The translations under genes were made by a program, and so were the position numbers. A stretch of 64,000 bases of DNA, from contig CAKTVL010000003.1 in the NCBI GenBank assembly GCA_934623575.1, positions 47,825 through 111,824 of the forward strand, given 5' to 3'. The DNA comes from an uncultured Oscillospiraceae bacterium. Its GTDB lineage: Bacteria; Bacillota; Clostridia; Oscillospirales; Oscillospiraceae. Positions 41,342 to 49,932 of this stretch are shown here, one piece after another (positions within the stretch are counted from its first letter, which is position 1; each line of letters starts with the position of its first letter). The notes beneath the pieces are model-generated. The model made no database searches. It worked only from the letters and a program-made list of their open reading frames with translations, and had not been told where the DNA came from.

Positions 41342-43009
41342 TTATTCGATGGCGATGATGTAGTAATACACAGGCTGACCGCCGGGAAGGGCGGACACCT
41401 CGGCGTCGGGGCACACCGTCTCGAACAGGGCGGCGGCGCGGGCGGCATCGTCCTCGGTGACGCCCTGGCCGGAGTATACGGTGATGAACTCCGCGCTCTT
41501 GTCCGCGGCCAGACGGGCCAGCTTCTCCAGCAGCACGTCCAGACTGCGGTCGGTGCCCAGCAGCTTGCCGTCGCACAGGGCCAGATAGTCGCCCTCGTTG
41601 ATGGCAAACCCGTCAAAGTCGGAGTTGCGGGCGGCGTAGGTGATCTGGGCGGTGGTGACGTTGGCGGCGGCCTCGGTCATGGCGGCCAGAATGGCCTGGG
41701 GATCGTCGTTGTCCGGGTCCACGGCCATCATGGCGGAGATGCCCTGGGGCACGGTGGCGGTGGGCACCACGATGACCTGCTTTTCGCTCAGACCCACGCA
41801 CTGCTGCGCGGCCATGATGATGTTCTTGTTGTTGGGCAGGACAAACACGATCTCGCTGGGCGTGCGGTTGACCTCCTGCAATATGGCCTCGGTGGAGGGG
41901 TTCATGGTCTGCCCGCCGGAGACGATGCGGTCCACGGTCAGGTCCCGGAACACGGCCTCAAGGCCCTCGCCGGCGCAGACGGCCAGGAAGCCGTAGCGCT
42001 TCTCCGGCGCGGCCACGGCGGCCTCGCCCTTTTCCAGCTCCTCCTCCACGGCGTCCAGATCGTCGGTGGACTGGGCCTTCTTTCCGGCGGCCAGGTCAGC
42101 GGCCTGGGTGCGCATATTCTCGATCTTGGCCAGCTCCAGCGTGCCGTATTTCTGGGCCTCGTTCAGGGCGTCGCCGGGGGTGTCGGTATGGACGTGGACC
42201 TTGAAGGCCTCGTCGTCCTCGCCGATGACCAGGCTGTCGCCGATGCTGCCCAGATAGGCCCGCAGGCCGTCCAGCGGCTTGTCGGAGGTCTTGCGGACGA
42301 TGAACACGGTGTCGAAGGCAAAGGTGATGTCCTCGTCGCCGATGGCGGCGAAGTCGGCCTTTTCCTCGGCGGCCTCCTGCACCTCCGGGACAGGCTCGCC
42401 CCGCAGGGCGCGGAGCATACCCTCCAGAATGATGAGATAGCCCTTGCCGCCCGCGTCCACCACGCCGGCCTTCTTCAGCACGGGATTCATCTCGATGGTC
42501 TCGGCCAGGGTGGTATAGCCGGTCTTGATGGCCTCCTCCAGCACGAACTCAGCGTCATTCTTCTCTCCGGCGGCCTCCAGCGCCCGCTGGGCGGCCAGAC
42601 GGGAGACGGTGAGCACCGTACCCTCGGCGGGCTTCATCACCGCGCCGTAGGCGGTGGATACGCCCTCCTGCATGGCCTCGGCCAGCAGGGCGCCGTCGGC
42701 CTCGTTGTGGCCCTTGAGCACCTTGCTCATGCCCCGGAACAGCAGGGAGAGGATGACGCCGGAGTTGCCCCGGGCGCCCCGCAGCAATCCGGAGGCCGTC
42801 AGCTTGGCGGCCTCGTCCACGGTGGCGGGCTCGGCCTTGCGCAGCTCGTTCACCGCCGTCTGGATGGTCAGGGACATATTGGTGCCGGTGTCGCCGTCGG
42901 GCACCGGGAACACGTTCAGGTCGTTGATGGCCTGCTTCTGCGCGGTGATACAGGCGGCGCCGAAGGCGACCATCTGCTTGAAGGCGCCGCCGCTGATCCT
43001 ATCTGTCAT
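41342..43009 (-). CDS. fakA: Fatty acid kinase subunit FakA (DAK2 domain, YloV-like)
   Basis: ATP-dependent kinase that phosphorylates fatty acids bound to FakB. From ATG 43009 (AAGGAGAA upstream) 555 residues: DAK2 kinase domain (about 5-205; NVFPVPDGDTGTNMS carries the Mg-binding Asp38/Asp40), a middle domain (about 225-315 with HVHTDTPGDAL) and a DegV-like C-terminal domain (from about 345). Full length for the family. The Asp23 gene directly upstream is the usual partner, as in yloU-yloV. Confidence 0.9.
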   Translation of the reverse strand: MTDRISGGAFKQMVAFGAACITAQKQAINDLNVFPVPDGDTGTNMSLTIQTAVNELRKAEPATVDEAAKLTASGLLRGARGNSGVILSLLFRGMSKVLKGHNEADGALLAEAMQEGVSTAYGAVMKPAEGTVLTVSRLAAQRALEAAGEKNDAEFVLEEAIKTGYTTLAETIEMNPVLKKAGVVDAGGKGYLIILEGMLRALRGEPVPEVQEAAEEKADFAAIGDEDITFAFDTVFIVRKTSDKPLDGLRAYLGSIGDSLVIGEDDEAFKVHVHTDTPGDALNEAQKYGTLELAKIENMRTQAADLAAGKKAQSTDDLDAVEEELEKGEAAVAAPEKRYGFLAVCAGEGLEAVFRDLTVDRIVSGGQTMNPSTEAILQEVNRTPSEIVFVLPNNKNIIMAAQQCVGLSEKQVIVVPTATVPQGISAMMAVDPDNDDPQAILAAMTEAAANVTTAQITYAARNSDFDGFAINEGDYLALCDGKLLGTDRSLDVLLEKLARLAADKSAEFITVYSGQGVTEDDAARAAALFETVCPDAEVSALPGGQPVYYYIIAIE

Positions 43010-43032
43010 GTTTGTTTCTCCTTCCGGGCATG

Positions 43033-43383
43033 TCACACGGTGACGGAATCCACGCAGACGTTCACCGCCTTGACGGTGACGCCGGTGTTGAGGTTGACCA
43101 CATACTTGACCTCGCCCATAATGGATCGGCAGACTGTGGCGATGTTGACGCCGTTTTCCACGACGATGTGCAGCTCGATGGACACGGTGCCGTCGTCATT
43201 GTAGGTGACCTTGACGCCCTTGCTCATGGCCTCCGGGCGCAGGAGATGCACCAGACCGTCGGTCATGCTGCGCTGAGCCATGCCCTTTACGCCGAAGCAG
43301 TTGGTGGCTGCCGCGCCGGTGATGGTGGTGAACACAGCGTCGCTGATGGTGATCTCGCCGTTTTCGGTGGGGACTTTTATCAT
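43033..43383 (-). CDS. Asp23/Gls24 family envelope stress protein (YloU-like)
   Basis: 116 residues, all of the Asp23 domain (ITISDAVFTTITGAAATNCFGVKGM; the C-terminal half has alternating strands ending VKAVNVCVDSVTV). A single Asp23 domain protein paired with fakA is the standard Firmicutes arrangement. The 28-kb-distant genes give no further clue. Confidence 0.9.
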   Translation of the reverse strand: MIKVPTENGEITISDAVFTTITGAAATNCFGVKGMAQRSMTDGLVHLLRPEAMSKGVKVTYNDDGTVSIELHIVVENGVNIATVCRSIMGEVKYVVNLNTGVTVKAVNVCVDSVTV

Positions 43384-43450
43384 AGTGGACTTCCTTTCTG
43401 CGGAAATGTGTGTAACGCGAAATCGCGCAGTTGTGCATAATAATATAGAG

Positions 43451-43479
43451 TATTATATACTACTTCTCGCCGGATTACA
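43451..43479 (-). promoter_or_regulatory. Promoter of asp23-fakA
   Basis: Minus strand TTGTAA (plus 43474-43479), 17 bases, TATAAT (plus 43451-43456). The A+T-rich leader (43384-43450) has no ORF. Confidence 0.85.
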
Positions 43480-43513
43480 ATAGAGATTTTCGGGCAGACA
43501 AAAAACAGAGAAG

Positions 43514-43545
43514 GTCCCCGCCGGGAGGGTAGGTCCGGCGGGGAC
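43514..43545 (-). terminator. Probable terminator of htrA
   Basis: GTCCCCGCCGG and CCGGCGGGGAC, 10-base loop. On the minus strand the T6 tract comes about eight bases after the stem, so efficiency is uncertain. The remaining bases to 43651 show nothing. Confidence 0.55.
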
Positions 43546-43651
43546 GGTGCTGGGGAACGGGGAACAATGAAAAAGTGTGTTGGAGAAAGAATGAAGAAGA
43601 TCGGGTATGCGCAGCGGCCCAGTGGTCAGGTGTGCCGCCGGAGCGCGGCTC

Positions 43652-45013
43652 TTAGCCGCGATTGCCGAAGAAGTAGTTGTAGAAATCCTGCCAGTTCTCG
43701 GGGACCTGGCCGTCATAGCCGCCGTAGCCACCGCCCTGGGAGGAGCTGTCCTCCTCCGTGTCGGTGCCGGTGACCTGGGGCTGCTGGTCAAAGGTGATGT
43801 CGGTGGTGATATAGCTGCCGTCGCGATAGACCGTCAGGGTCACGGTATCTCCGGCGCGGTAGTTCTTCATGGCCGCGGACAGATCCTGCCGGCTGGTGAT
43901 GGCGGTGTCGCCCATCTTGGTGATCACGTCGCCCAGGCGCAGACCGGCCTTATCGCCGGCGCCGCCGTCCACCACGGAGTAGACGAACACGCCCTGGTCC
44001 AGGTCGATGCTGTACTGCGCGGCCATCTGGGCATTCATGGTGCCCACGGTAACGGCCATATAGGCCTTGCCGGTGACGGCGCCGTTCTCCATGATGTCGG
44101 TGATGACGGATTTGACGTCATTGATGGGGATGGCGAAGCCCAGGCCCTCCACCGTGGTGGAGGAATAGGTGGAATACTTGGCGGACACGATGCCCACCAC
44201 CTCACCGTACAGGTTCATCAGCGGGCCGCCGGAGTTGCCGGGGTTGATGGACGCATCCACCTGGATCATGTTGAAGGGGGTGCCGTCCACGTTGATGGCC
44301 CGGTCGCAGCTGGACACGATGCCCTGGCTCATGGAGAAGGTCAGCTCGCCCAGGGGGTTGCCGATGGCCAGCACGGTGTCGCCCACGTTGACGTCGGCGC
44401 TGTCGCCCAGCGTCACAGGGGTCAGTCCGGTGGCATTGATCTTCAGCACCGCCACGTCGTAGTCGCTGTCGCCGCCCACCACAGTGGCGTCATAGGTATC
44501 GCCGTTGTACAGCGTCACCTGCACGGAGCTGGCCCCGTTGACCACGTGGTAGTTGGTGACGATATAGCCGTCCTCGGTGATGACGAACCCGCTGCCGCTG
44601 GAGGCGGACTGGGTGGTCTGGCCGAAGATATTGGTGCTCTGGGAGGAGCAGTTGATGGACACGGCGCTGTTCACCGTGGAGGCGTACACCTCGGCGGGCT
44701 GCATCTTGGTCTTGCCGTCCACCTTCTTCACCTGCACGGTGGTGGCGGGACGGCTGCTCTCGCTGATGACCGTGCCGCCGCTGCTGCCGCCCTTGGCCAG
44801 CGCGGCGCCGCCGTAGCCTGCCGCGCCGCCCACCACCGCGCAGGCCAGCACCAGCGCGGTGACCTTGACCCAGGTGCGGCGGAAGAACCCCTGCCTGGCC
44901 GCCGGCGCGGCGTGGGGCTGCTCCTGCCGCTGAACGGGGACGTAGTCGTCCCGGGGCACGTCCCGGTTGGTGAAGCGGTACATATCGTTATTGTTGAATT
45001 CATCGTTGTACAT
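43652..45013 (-). CDS. HtrA/DegP-type membrane serine protease with PDZ domain
   Basis: Envelope quality-control protease. ATG 45013 after AGGAGGT gives 453 residues. Polar N-terminal cytoplasmic stretch (1-45), one TM helix (about 48-72), trypsin-like domain with the triad His156 (TNYHVV), Asp186 (YDVAVL) and Ser261 (NPGNSGGPL), then one PDZ domain (about 345-425) and a Gly/Tyr-rich tail. The S1-side ASSGSGFVITEDGYIVTN is standard. The frame stays open upstream of the ribosome site, but that part is not coding. Confidence 0.93.
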   Translation of the reverse strand: MYNDEFNNNDMYRFTNRDVPRDDYVPVQRQEQPHAAPAARQGFFRRTWVKVTALVLACAVVGGAAGYGGAALAKGGSSGGTVISESSRPATTVQVKKVDGKTKMQPAEVYASTVNSAVSINCSSQSTNIFGQTTQSASSGSGFVITEDGYIVTNYHVVNGASSVQVTLYNGDTYDATVVGGDSDYDVAVLKINATGLTPVTLGDSADVNVGDTVLAIGNPLGELTFSMSQGIVSSCDRAINVDGTPFNMIQVDASINPGNSGGPLMNLYGEVVGIVSAKYSTYSSTTVEGLGFAIPINDVKSVITDIMENGAVTGKAYMAVTVGTMNAQMAAQYSIDLDQGVFVYSVVDGGAGDKAGLRLGDVITKMGDTAITSRQDLSAAMKNYRAGDTVTLTVYRDGSYITTDITFDQQPQVTGTDTEEDSSSQGGGYGGYDGQVPENWQDFYNYFFGNRG

Positions 45014-45234
45014 AAAAGATACCTCCTGTGGCGTGATTTCGTTATCGGGAACGCGTTCCCGTCTTGCCGCAGCCGGGAAAGCGTGGTATGATGGAGGAAG
45101 CAGACATGAAGAAGAGCTGCCTGCTCCGGAAGGGCCGTATCGCTCTTTCTGATACATAGAATACTCGGTTTTCTTAATTCTACCTTTAAGCTTTCAGGGA
45201 AAACCGTGAACTTTTTTTGAACGGAGGGACCGCT

Positions 45235-46818
45235 ATGCTGCGGATAGACCAGCTCCGGCTGCCGCCCGGCGCGCCGGAGACGCTGCTGCGGGACAAGTGC
45301 GCCCGGCTGCTGCGTCTGCCGCCGGAGGACGTGCGCTCCTGCACCGTGCTGCGCAGGGCCATCGACGCCCGCGAGGGCCTGAACTTCGTGTACACCGCGG
45401 CCGTGGAGGTAAAAAACGAGCCCCAGGCGCTGCGGCGCTGCCGGGACAAGCGCGTCAGCACCTATGCGCCGGAGAGCTATGCCCTCCCCCGCCCCGTTGC
45501 CGCGCCGGAGCCGCGGCCCGTGGTGGTGGGCGCAGGCCCTGCGGGGCTGTTTGCCGCCCTGGTGCTGGCCCGCTGCGGCGCACGGCCTATTCTATTGGAG
45601 CGGGGCCGGCCGGTAGAACAGCGCCAGGCGGACGTGGAGCGCTTCTGGCGCGGCGAAGCCCTGAACACCGAGAGCAACGTGCAGTTCGGCGAGGGCGGCG
45701 CCGGCGCCTTCTCCGACGGCAAGCTGAACACCGGCACCAAGGACCTGCGCCACCGGTACATCATGGAGACGCTGGTGCGCTGCGGCGCGCCGGAGGACAT
45801 ATTGACGGACGCCAAGCCCCATGTGGGCACGGACAAGCTCCACATCGCCCTGCAATGCCTGCGGCAGGAGCTGCTGTCCGCCGGCGCAGAGCTCCGCTTC
45901 GGTGCGCGGCTGGAGGGCCTTCACATCGAAAGCGGCGCGGTGTGCGGCGTAACGGTGTGTCAGGACGGCCGCAGCTATGACCTGCCCGCCCGGCAGGTGC
46001 TGCTGGCCCTGGGCCACAGCGCCCGGGACACCTTCGAGATGCTGTACGCCGCAGGCGTACACATGGAGCAGAAGCCCTTTGCCATGGGCGTGCGCATCGA
46101 GCACCGGCAGTCGGACATCGACGCGGCGCAGTACCGGGCGCTGGCGGGCCACCCCGCCCTGCCGCCCAGCACCTACAAGCTGTCCTGCCACTTGGACAAC
46201 GGCCGCAGCGCCTTCAGCTTCTGCGTCTGCCCCGGCGGGCAGGTGGTGGCCGCGGCGTCGGAGGCCGGGCGCACCGTCACCAACGGCATGAGCGAGTACG
46301 CCCGGGACCGGGAGAACATCAACGGCGCGCTGCTGGTCAACGTCACGCCGGCGGACTTCCCCTCCCCCCATCCCCTGTCGGGCATCGCCCTTCAGCGCCA
46401 GGTGGAATCGGCGGCCTACGCCCTGACCGGCGGCTACCGCGCCCCCTGCCAGCGGGTGGAGGACTTTCTGGCCGGGCGGCCCTCCGCCGGGCCGGGGGCC
46501 GTGTCCCCCAGTTATCGCCCCGGCGTGGTCTTTACCGACCTGCGCCGCTGCCTGCCGCCCTTTATCGCCGACACGCTGGCGCTGGCGCTGCCGGTGCTGG
46601 GCCGCAAACTGCGGGGCTATGACAGCCCCGACGCGCTGCTGACCGGGGTAGAGACCCGGTCGTCCTCGCCGGTGCGGCTGGTGCGGGATGCGCACTATCA
46701 GGCAAACATACGGGGCATCTATCCCTGCGGGGAGGGCGCGGGCTATGCCGGGGGCATCCTGTCCGCCGCCGCCGACGGGATGCGGTGTGCCGAGAAACTA
46801 TTGGAGGTATACAGATGA
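45235..46818 (+). CDS. FAD-dependent dehydrogenase (COG2509-like)
   Basis: 527 residues from ATG 45235 (ACGGAGGGA upstream). A small N-terminal domain (1-85) precedes the Rossmann FAD motif VVGAGPAGLFAALVLARCG (about 95-113) and ESNVQFGEGGAGAFSDGKLN. The C-terminus has the second FAD motif (GIYPCGEGAGYAGGILSAA). This uncharacterised dehydrogenase family is widespread in Firmicutes; substrate unknown. The gene overlaps the following dehydrogenase by four bases. Confidence 0.85.
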   Translation: MLRIDQLRLPPGAPETLLRDKCARLLRLPPEDVRSCTVLRRAIDAREGLNFVYTAAVEVKNEPQALRRCRDKRVSTYAPESYALPRPVAAPEPRPVVVGAGPAGLFAALVLARCGARPILLERGRPVEQRQADVERFWRGEALNTESNVQFGEGGAGAFSDGKLNTGTKDLRHRYIMETLVRCGAPEDILTDAKPHVGTDKLHIALQCLRQELLSAGAELRFGARLEGLHIESGAVCGVTVCQDGRSYDLPARQVLLALGHSARDTFEMLYAAGVHMEQKPFAMGVRIEHRQSDIDAAQYRALAGHPALPPSTYKLSCHLDNGRSAFSFCVCPGGQVVAAASEAGRTVTNGMSEYARDRENINGALLVNVTPADFPSPHPLSGIALQRQVESAAYALTGGYRAPCQRVEDFLAGRPSAGPGAVSPSYRPGVVFTDLRRCLPPFIADTLALALPVLGRKLRGYDSPDALLTGVETRSSSPVRLVRDAHYQANIRGIYPCGEGAGYAGGILSAAADGMRCAEKLLEVYR

Positions 46819-47783
46819 GAAAGATCGCAGTGTACGATAACTTTACCGAGCCGAAGCACCGGCAGCAGATCGACGAGACGGCGGAGCGGTGCGGCTTCAC
46901 CGTGGACTACTACGTCGCCCCGGCGTCGGTGCCCCTGGAGAAGCGCGGCGAGTACGAGGTCATCTACGGCATGCCCGACCCCAGGGAGCTGAAGGATTTC
47001 GTGAACCTCAAATGGTTCTGCGGCAGCTTTGCCGGGGTCAACGCCTATCTGGACGAAGCCCTGTACCCCTCCCCCGCCGTGATGCTGTCCAACTCCTCCG
47101 GTGCCTACGGCGTGACCATCGCGGAGCACATCCTCATGGTGACGCTGATGCTGATGCGCCATGAGCTGGTCTACTGCGCCGATCAGGCGGCAGGCCGGTG
47201 GGGCAGCGTGCTGCCCATGCGTTCCATTCTCGGCAGCACCATCACCGTGGTGGGCACCGGGGACATCGGCACGGAGTTCGCCCGGCGGGCCAAGGCCATG
47301 GGCGCCGGGCGCATCCGGGGCGTGCGCCGGACGAAGAAGGCCGCCGACCCGGCCTTTGACGAGCTCCACACCACCGACGATCTGGACGCGCTGCTGCCGG
47401 ACACCGACGTGCTGGTGCTGGCGGTGCCCGCCACCGGCGAGACGAAGGGCATCCTGTCGGCAGCGCGCATCGCGCTGCTGCCGGAGACGGCTCTGGTAGT
47501 CAACGTGGGCCGCGGCAGCGCCGTGGACCAGGCGGCGCTGATCGACGCGCTGAATGCCGGGCGCATCGCCGGCGCGGCGCTGGACGTGTTCGAGCCGGAG
47601 CCGCTGCCGGAGGGCCACCCGGCCTGGACGGCGAAAAATCTGCTGATCACGCCCCACATCTCCGGGCAGATGAGCCTCTTCTGCACCCGGGACAAAAACG
47701 TGACATTGTTCTGCGAGGATCTGGAGCGCTACAGCCGGGGCGAGAAGCCGGCGCGGCTGGTGGATCGTAAGCTCGGGTATTAA
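46815..47783 (+). CDS. D-2-hydroxyacid dehydrogenase family protein
   Basis: 322 residues. NAD-binding motif VVGTGDIGTEFARRAKAMGA (about 142-161), VNVGRGSAVDQ (catalytic Arg region), ALDVFEPEPLP (Glu region) and ITPHISG (catalytic His). It is not a close D-lactate dehydrogenase, and the substrate cannot be named. Translationally coupled to the FAD dehydrogenase, so the two may act on the same metabolite. Confidence 0.85.
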   Translation: MRKIAVYDNFTEPKHRQQIDETAERCGFTVDYYVAPASVPLEKRGEYEVIYGMPDPRELKDFVNLKWFCGSFAGVNAYLDEALYPSPAVMLSNSSGAYGVTIAEHILMVTLMLMRHELVYCADQAAGRWGSVLPMRSILGSTITVVGTGDIGTEFARRAKAMGAGRIRGVRRTKKAADPAFDELHTTDDLDALLPDTDVLVLAVPATGETKGILSAARIALLPETALVVNVGRGSAVDQAALIDALNAGRIAGAALDVFEPEPLPEGHPAWTAKNLLITPHISGQMSLFCTRDKNVTLFCEDLERYSRGEKPARLVDRKLGY

Positions 47784-47815
47784 GGCAGCAGACGGCCGGT
47801 GGGAGGTGAATGGCC

Positions 47816-49057
47816 ATGGCGGAGCGGGTGATCCTGCACTGCGATCTCAACTGTTTTTTCGCATCGGTGGAGCTGCTGGACAAGCCGGCGCTGTGGGAGG
47901 TGCCGGTGGCGGTGTGCGGCGACCCCAAGCTGCGCCACGGCATCATCCTGGCCAAAAACGAGCCGGCCAAGCAGCGTGGCGTGAAAACGGCGGAGACAGT
48001 GTGGCAGGCCAAGAAAAAGTGCCCCGTGCTGGTGCTGCTGCCGCCCCACCACGAGCTGTACCGGGAGTATTCCCGGCGGGTGAACGCCATCTATGACCGC
48101 TTCACCGACCTGGTGGAGCCCTTCGGCATCGACGAGAGCTGGCTGGACGTCACCGGCAGCCTCCACCTGTTCGGCGGGGACGCCAAGGCCCTGGCGGACC
48201 GGATACGCTCCACGGTGAAGGCCGAGACGGGGCTGACCCTCAGCGTGGGCGTGTCCTTCAACAAGGTGTTCGCCAAGCTGGGCAGCGACATGAGAAAGCC
48301 GGACGCCACCACGGTGATCCCCCGGGACGGCTGGCAGGACATGGTGTGGCCGCTGCCCCTGGGGGATATGCTCTTCGCCGGCCGCGCCGCCACGGAGACG
48401 CTGAAAAAATACGGCATAGAGACCATCGGCCAGCTGGCCGCCTGCGACCCGGCCATGCCGGAGCAGCTGCTGGGCAAGCTGGGCGCGCAGCTGTGGCAGT
48501 ACGCCAACGGGCTGGACACCAGCCCCGTCAGGCCCCGGCACGAGGCGGAGCCGGTCCACTCCGTGGGCAACGGCACCACCTTCCCGGAGGACCTGGTGCG
48601 GTGGGAGCAGATACGCGCGGCCCTGCTGCCCCTGTGCGACAGCGTGGCCACCCGGCTGCGGCGCCAGAGCCTGTACGCCGGCGGCGTCAGCGTGTCCATA
48701 AAGGACGCCGCCTTCCGTACCGTCAGCCGCCAGGTGCGGCTGGACGCCCCCACCCACCTGATGCGGGAGCTGCACCGCACCGCCGCCGACCTGGCCCGCC
48801 AGCTGTGGAAGCCCCCCACCCGCGTGCGCGCCATGACCGTGACCGCCCTGTATGTGACGGAGGAGCGCGACTCCTTCCGTCAGCTGGACCTGTTCGGCGG
48901 CGCGGACCAGGCCCGCACCCAGCGGCAGGAGCAGCTGGAGAACGCCATGGACGCCATCCGCCGCAAATACGGCCGCGCGTCCATCGCCTTCGGCGACGGA
49001 CAGGAGGGCGAGTCCCCCCTTCCCGGCACCGAGCCACCCCCTCACACTTCCGACTGA
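47816..49057 (+). CDS. dinB: DNA polymerase IV (DinB, Y family)
   Basis: Translesion polymerase, 413 residues from ATG 47816; ATG 47810 abuts the ribosome site GGGAGGTGA. Catalytic motifs CDLNCFFASVE (Asp10) and FGIDESWLDVTG (Asp-Glu) are intact. Near the C-terminus FRQLDLFGG is a beta-clamp-binding motif (QLxLF). Some SOS-like operator would be expected upstream, but none of the usual clostridial LexA sites was seen. Confidence 0.92.
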   Translation: MAERVILHCDLNCFFASVELLDKPALWEVPVAVCGDPKLRHGIILAKNEPAKQRGVKTAETVWQAKKKCPVLVLLPPHHELYREYSRRVNAIYDRFTDLVEPFGIDESWLDVTGSLHLFGGDAKALADRIRSTVKAETGLTLSVGVSFNKVFAKLGSDMRKPDATTVIPRDGWQDMVWPLPLGDMLFAGRAATETLKKYGIETIGQLAACDPAMPEQLLGKLGAQLWQYANGLDTSPVRPRHEAEPVHSVGNGTTFPEDLVRWEQIRAALLPLCDSVATRLRRQSLYAGGVSVSIKDAAFRTVSRQVRLDAPTHLMRELHRTAADLARQLWKPPTRVRAMTVTALYVTEERDSFRQLDLFGGADQARTQRQEQLENAMDAIRRKYGRASIAFGDGQEGESPLPGTEPPPHTSD

Positions 49058-49084
49058 TACACATCCCGCCAAATCACGCCCACC

Positions 49085-49276
49085 GCTCCCTCCTCGCCGA
49101 ACAGGCGTCTGACCCCCTCCCCGTCGGCGAAGCACCCCCTCATCCATCAACCCGACGGACGATTTTCCAAATTATGGTCACCCCCCTCCCCGCCGAACAG
49201 GCGTCTGACCCCCTCCCCGTCGGCGAAGCACCCCCTCATACTTTGGACCGATGGACAGTCTGCCAAATTATGGTAT
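49085..49276 (+). repeat. Tandem 96-base repeat, two copies plus a partial
   Basis: The string CGCCGAACAGGCGTCTGACC and the next 30 bases (to CCCCCTCAT) occur at 49095 and again at 49191, exactly 96 bases apart. Each is followed by a similar CGAYGGAC...CCAAATTATGGT segment. A degenerate third unit end (GCCAAATCACGCCCACCGCTCC) lies just upstream from about 49070. The array follows dinB directly and codes for nothing convincing. Confidence 0.8.
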
Positions 49277-49360
49277 ACTTATATGCTATACAGTGTCGGG
49301 GAGCGTACTCCTCCCCTACGCTGCCGCAGCTGCGTATCTACCCCAACGCCTGCTGCACAC

Positions 49361-49546
49361 AAAGGGACCGCTCACGCGGTCCCTTTCAGACTGTCGAAAA
49401 GCGGATGCTTTTCGGCAGTCTGAAAAATGCCGCTATTTTCACGCCGCACCGCGGCGCGAAAATATTCGCTTTGCTCAACGCACGCCTTGCGAAGCAAGGC
49501 TCAGCACGGCATTGTATCCCTTTCGAGGCGGGCGCCGCCCCCTCGA
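49361..49546 (+). other. Cluster of strong hairpins, possible structured RNA or repeat element
   Basis: Successive perfect or near-perfect hairpins: AAAGGGACCGC stem (49361-49386); a 16-bp stem with one G-U pair (49387-49402 with 49407-49422); then AATGCCG (49426-49432) pairing with CGGCATT (49507-49513) and enclosing two hairpins, TATTTTC.CGCCGC/GCGGCG.GAAAATA (49434-49464) and GCCTTGC-GAA-GCAAGGC (49484-49500), so a three-way junction; then TCGAGG...CCTCGA (about 49523-49546). No ORF with codon bias. The remainder of 49058-49932 holds the flanking repeats and the island promoter. Confidence 0.55.
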
Positions 49547-49607
49547 GCTCCCCCACGGCAGAGCGCATTTTTGCATCACATAAAGCAAGCATTTTCCGGC
49601 AAGCCGA

Positions 49608-49689
49608 AAAGGGACCGCTCTCGCGGTCCCTTTCGCTTCGTTCTCACGCTTTCCTCATGCTTTCTTGCCCTTTCCATGTTGCAGTCAAC
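49608..49689 (+). repeat. Left direct repeat of the BREX island
   Basis: An 82-base sequence starting with the hairpin AAAGGGACCGC/GCGGTCCCTTT and continuing through TTCTCACGCTTT, TCATGCTTTCTTG and TTTCCATGTTGCAGTCAAC. The same sequence, with about five substitutions and one indel, lies at 63083-63165 in the same orientation just past the island. The initial hairpin also occurs alone at 49361-49386. Confidence 0.85.
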
Positions 49690-49769
49690 ACCTTCTCCCC
49701 GGCCTATTTTTACATCGGCTTTCGGTGTATCCGGTTATAGGCATACCTTAAAACGCTCCTCAAGATGCG

Positions 49770-49797
49770 TTGACTATGTTCGCAATTATGATATAAT
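49770..49797 (+). promoter_or_regulatory. Promoter of the BREX operon
   Basis: TTGACT (49770-49775), 16 bases, TATAAT (49792-49797) preceded by TGA (extended -10). It leaves a leader of about 125 bases before the first ATG. All seven island genes follow on the same strand with short gaps, so this may drive the whole set. Confidence 0.8.
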
Positions 49798-49932
49798 ATC
49801 GTTGGGGTATTGTCGCAATGTGTTCGCCAACACCGTAGCATCACAGGACCGCCGCGGCACCCTGGTCAAGCCGCCATTTTCGCACTTTTATCCCAAGGTG
49901 TACATACCAGAACTTTGAAAGGAGCTGCGCCC

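Noticed and set aside
49058..49300. Possible CRISPR array, because of the repeated 50-base blocks
   Set aside because: Only two full copies at a 96-base period, no short uniform repeats or unique spacers, and no cas genes nearby.
49427..49918. ORFs with RDRSRGPF and SHAFLMLS strings in the gap before the island and again near 63043
   Set aside because: They are translations of the 82/83-base direct repeat and its hairpin, in different frames, with no ribosome site.
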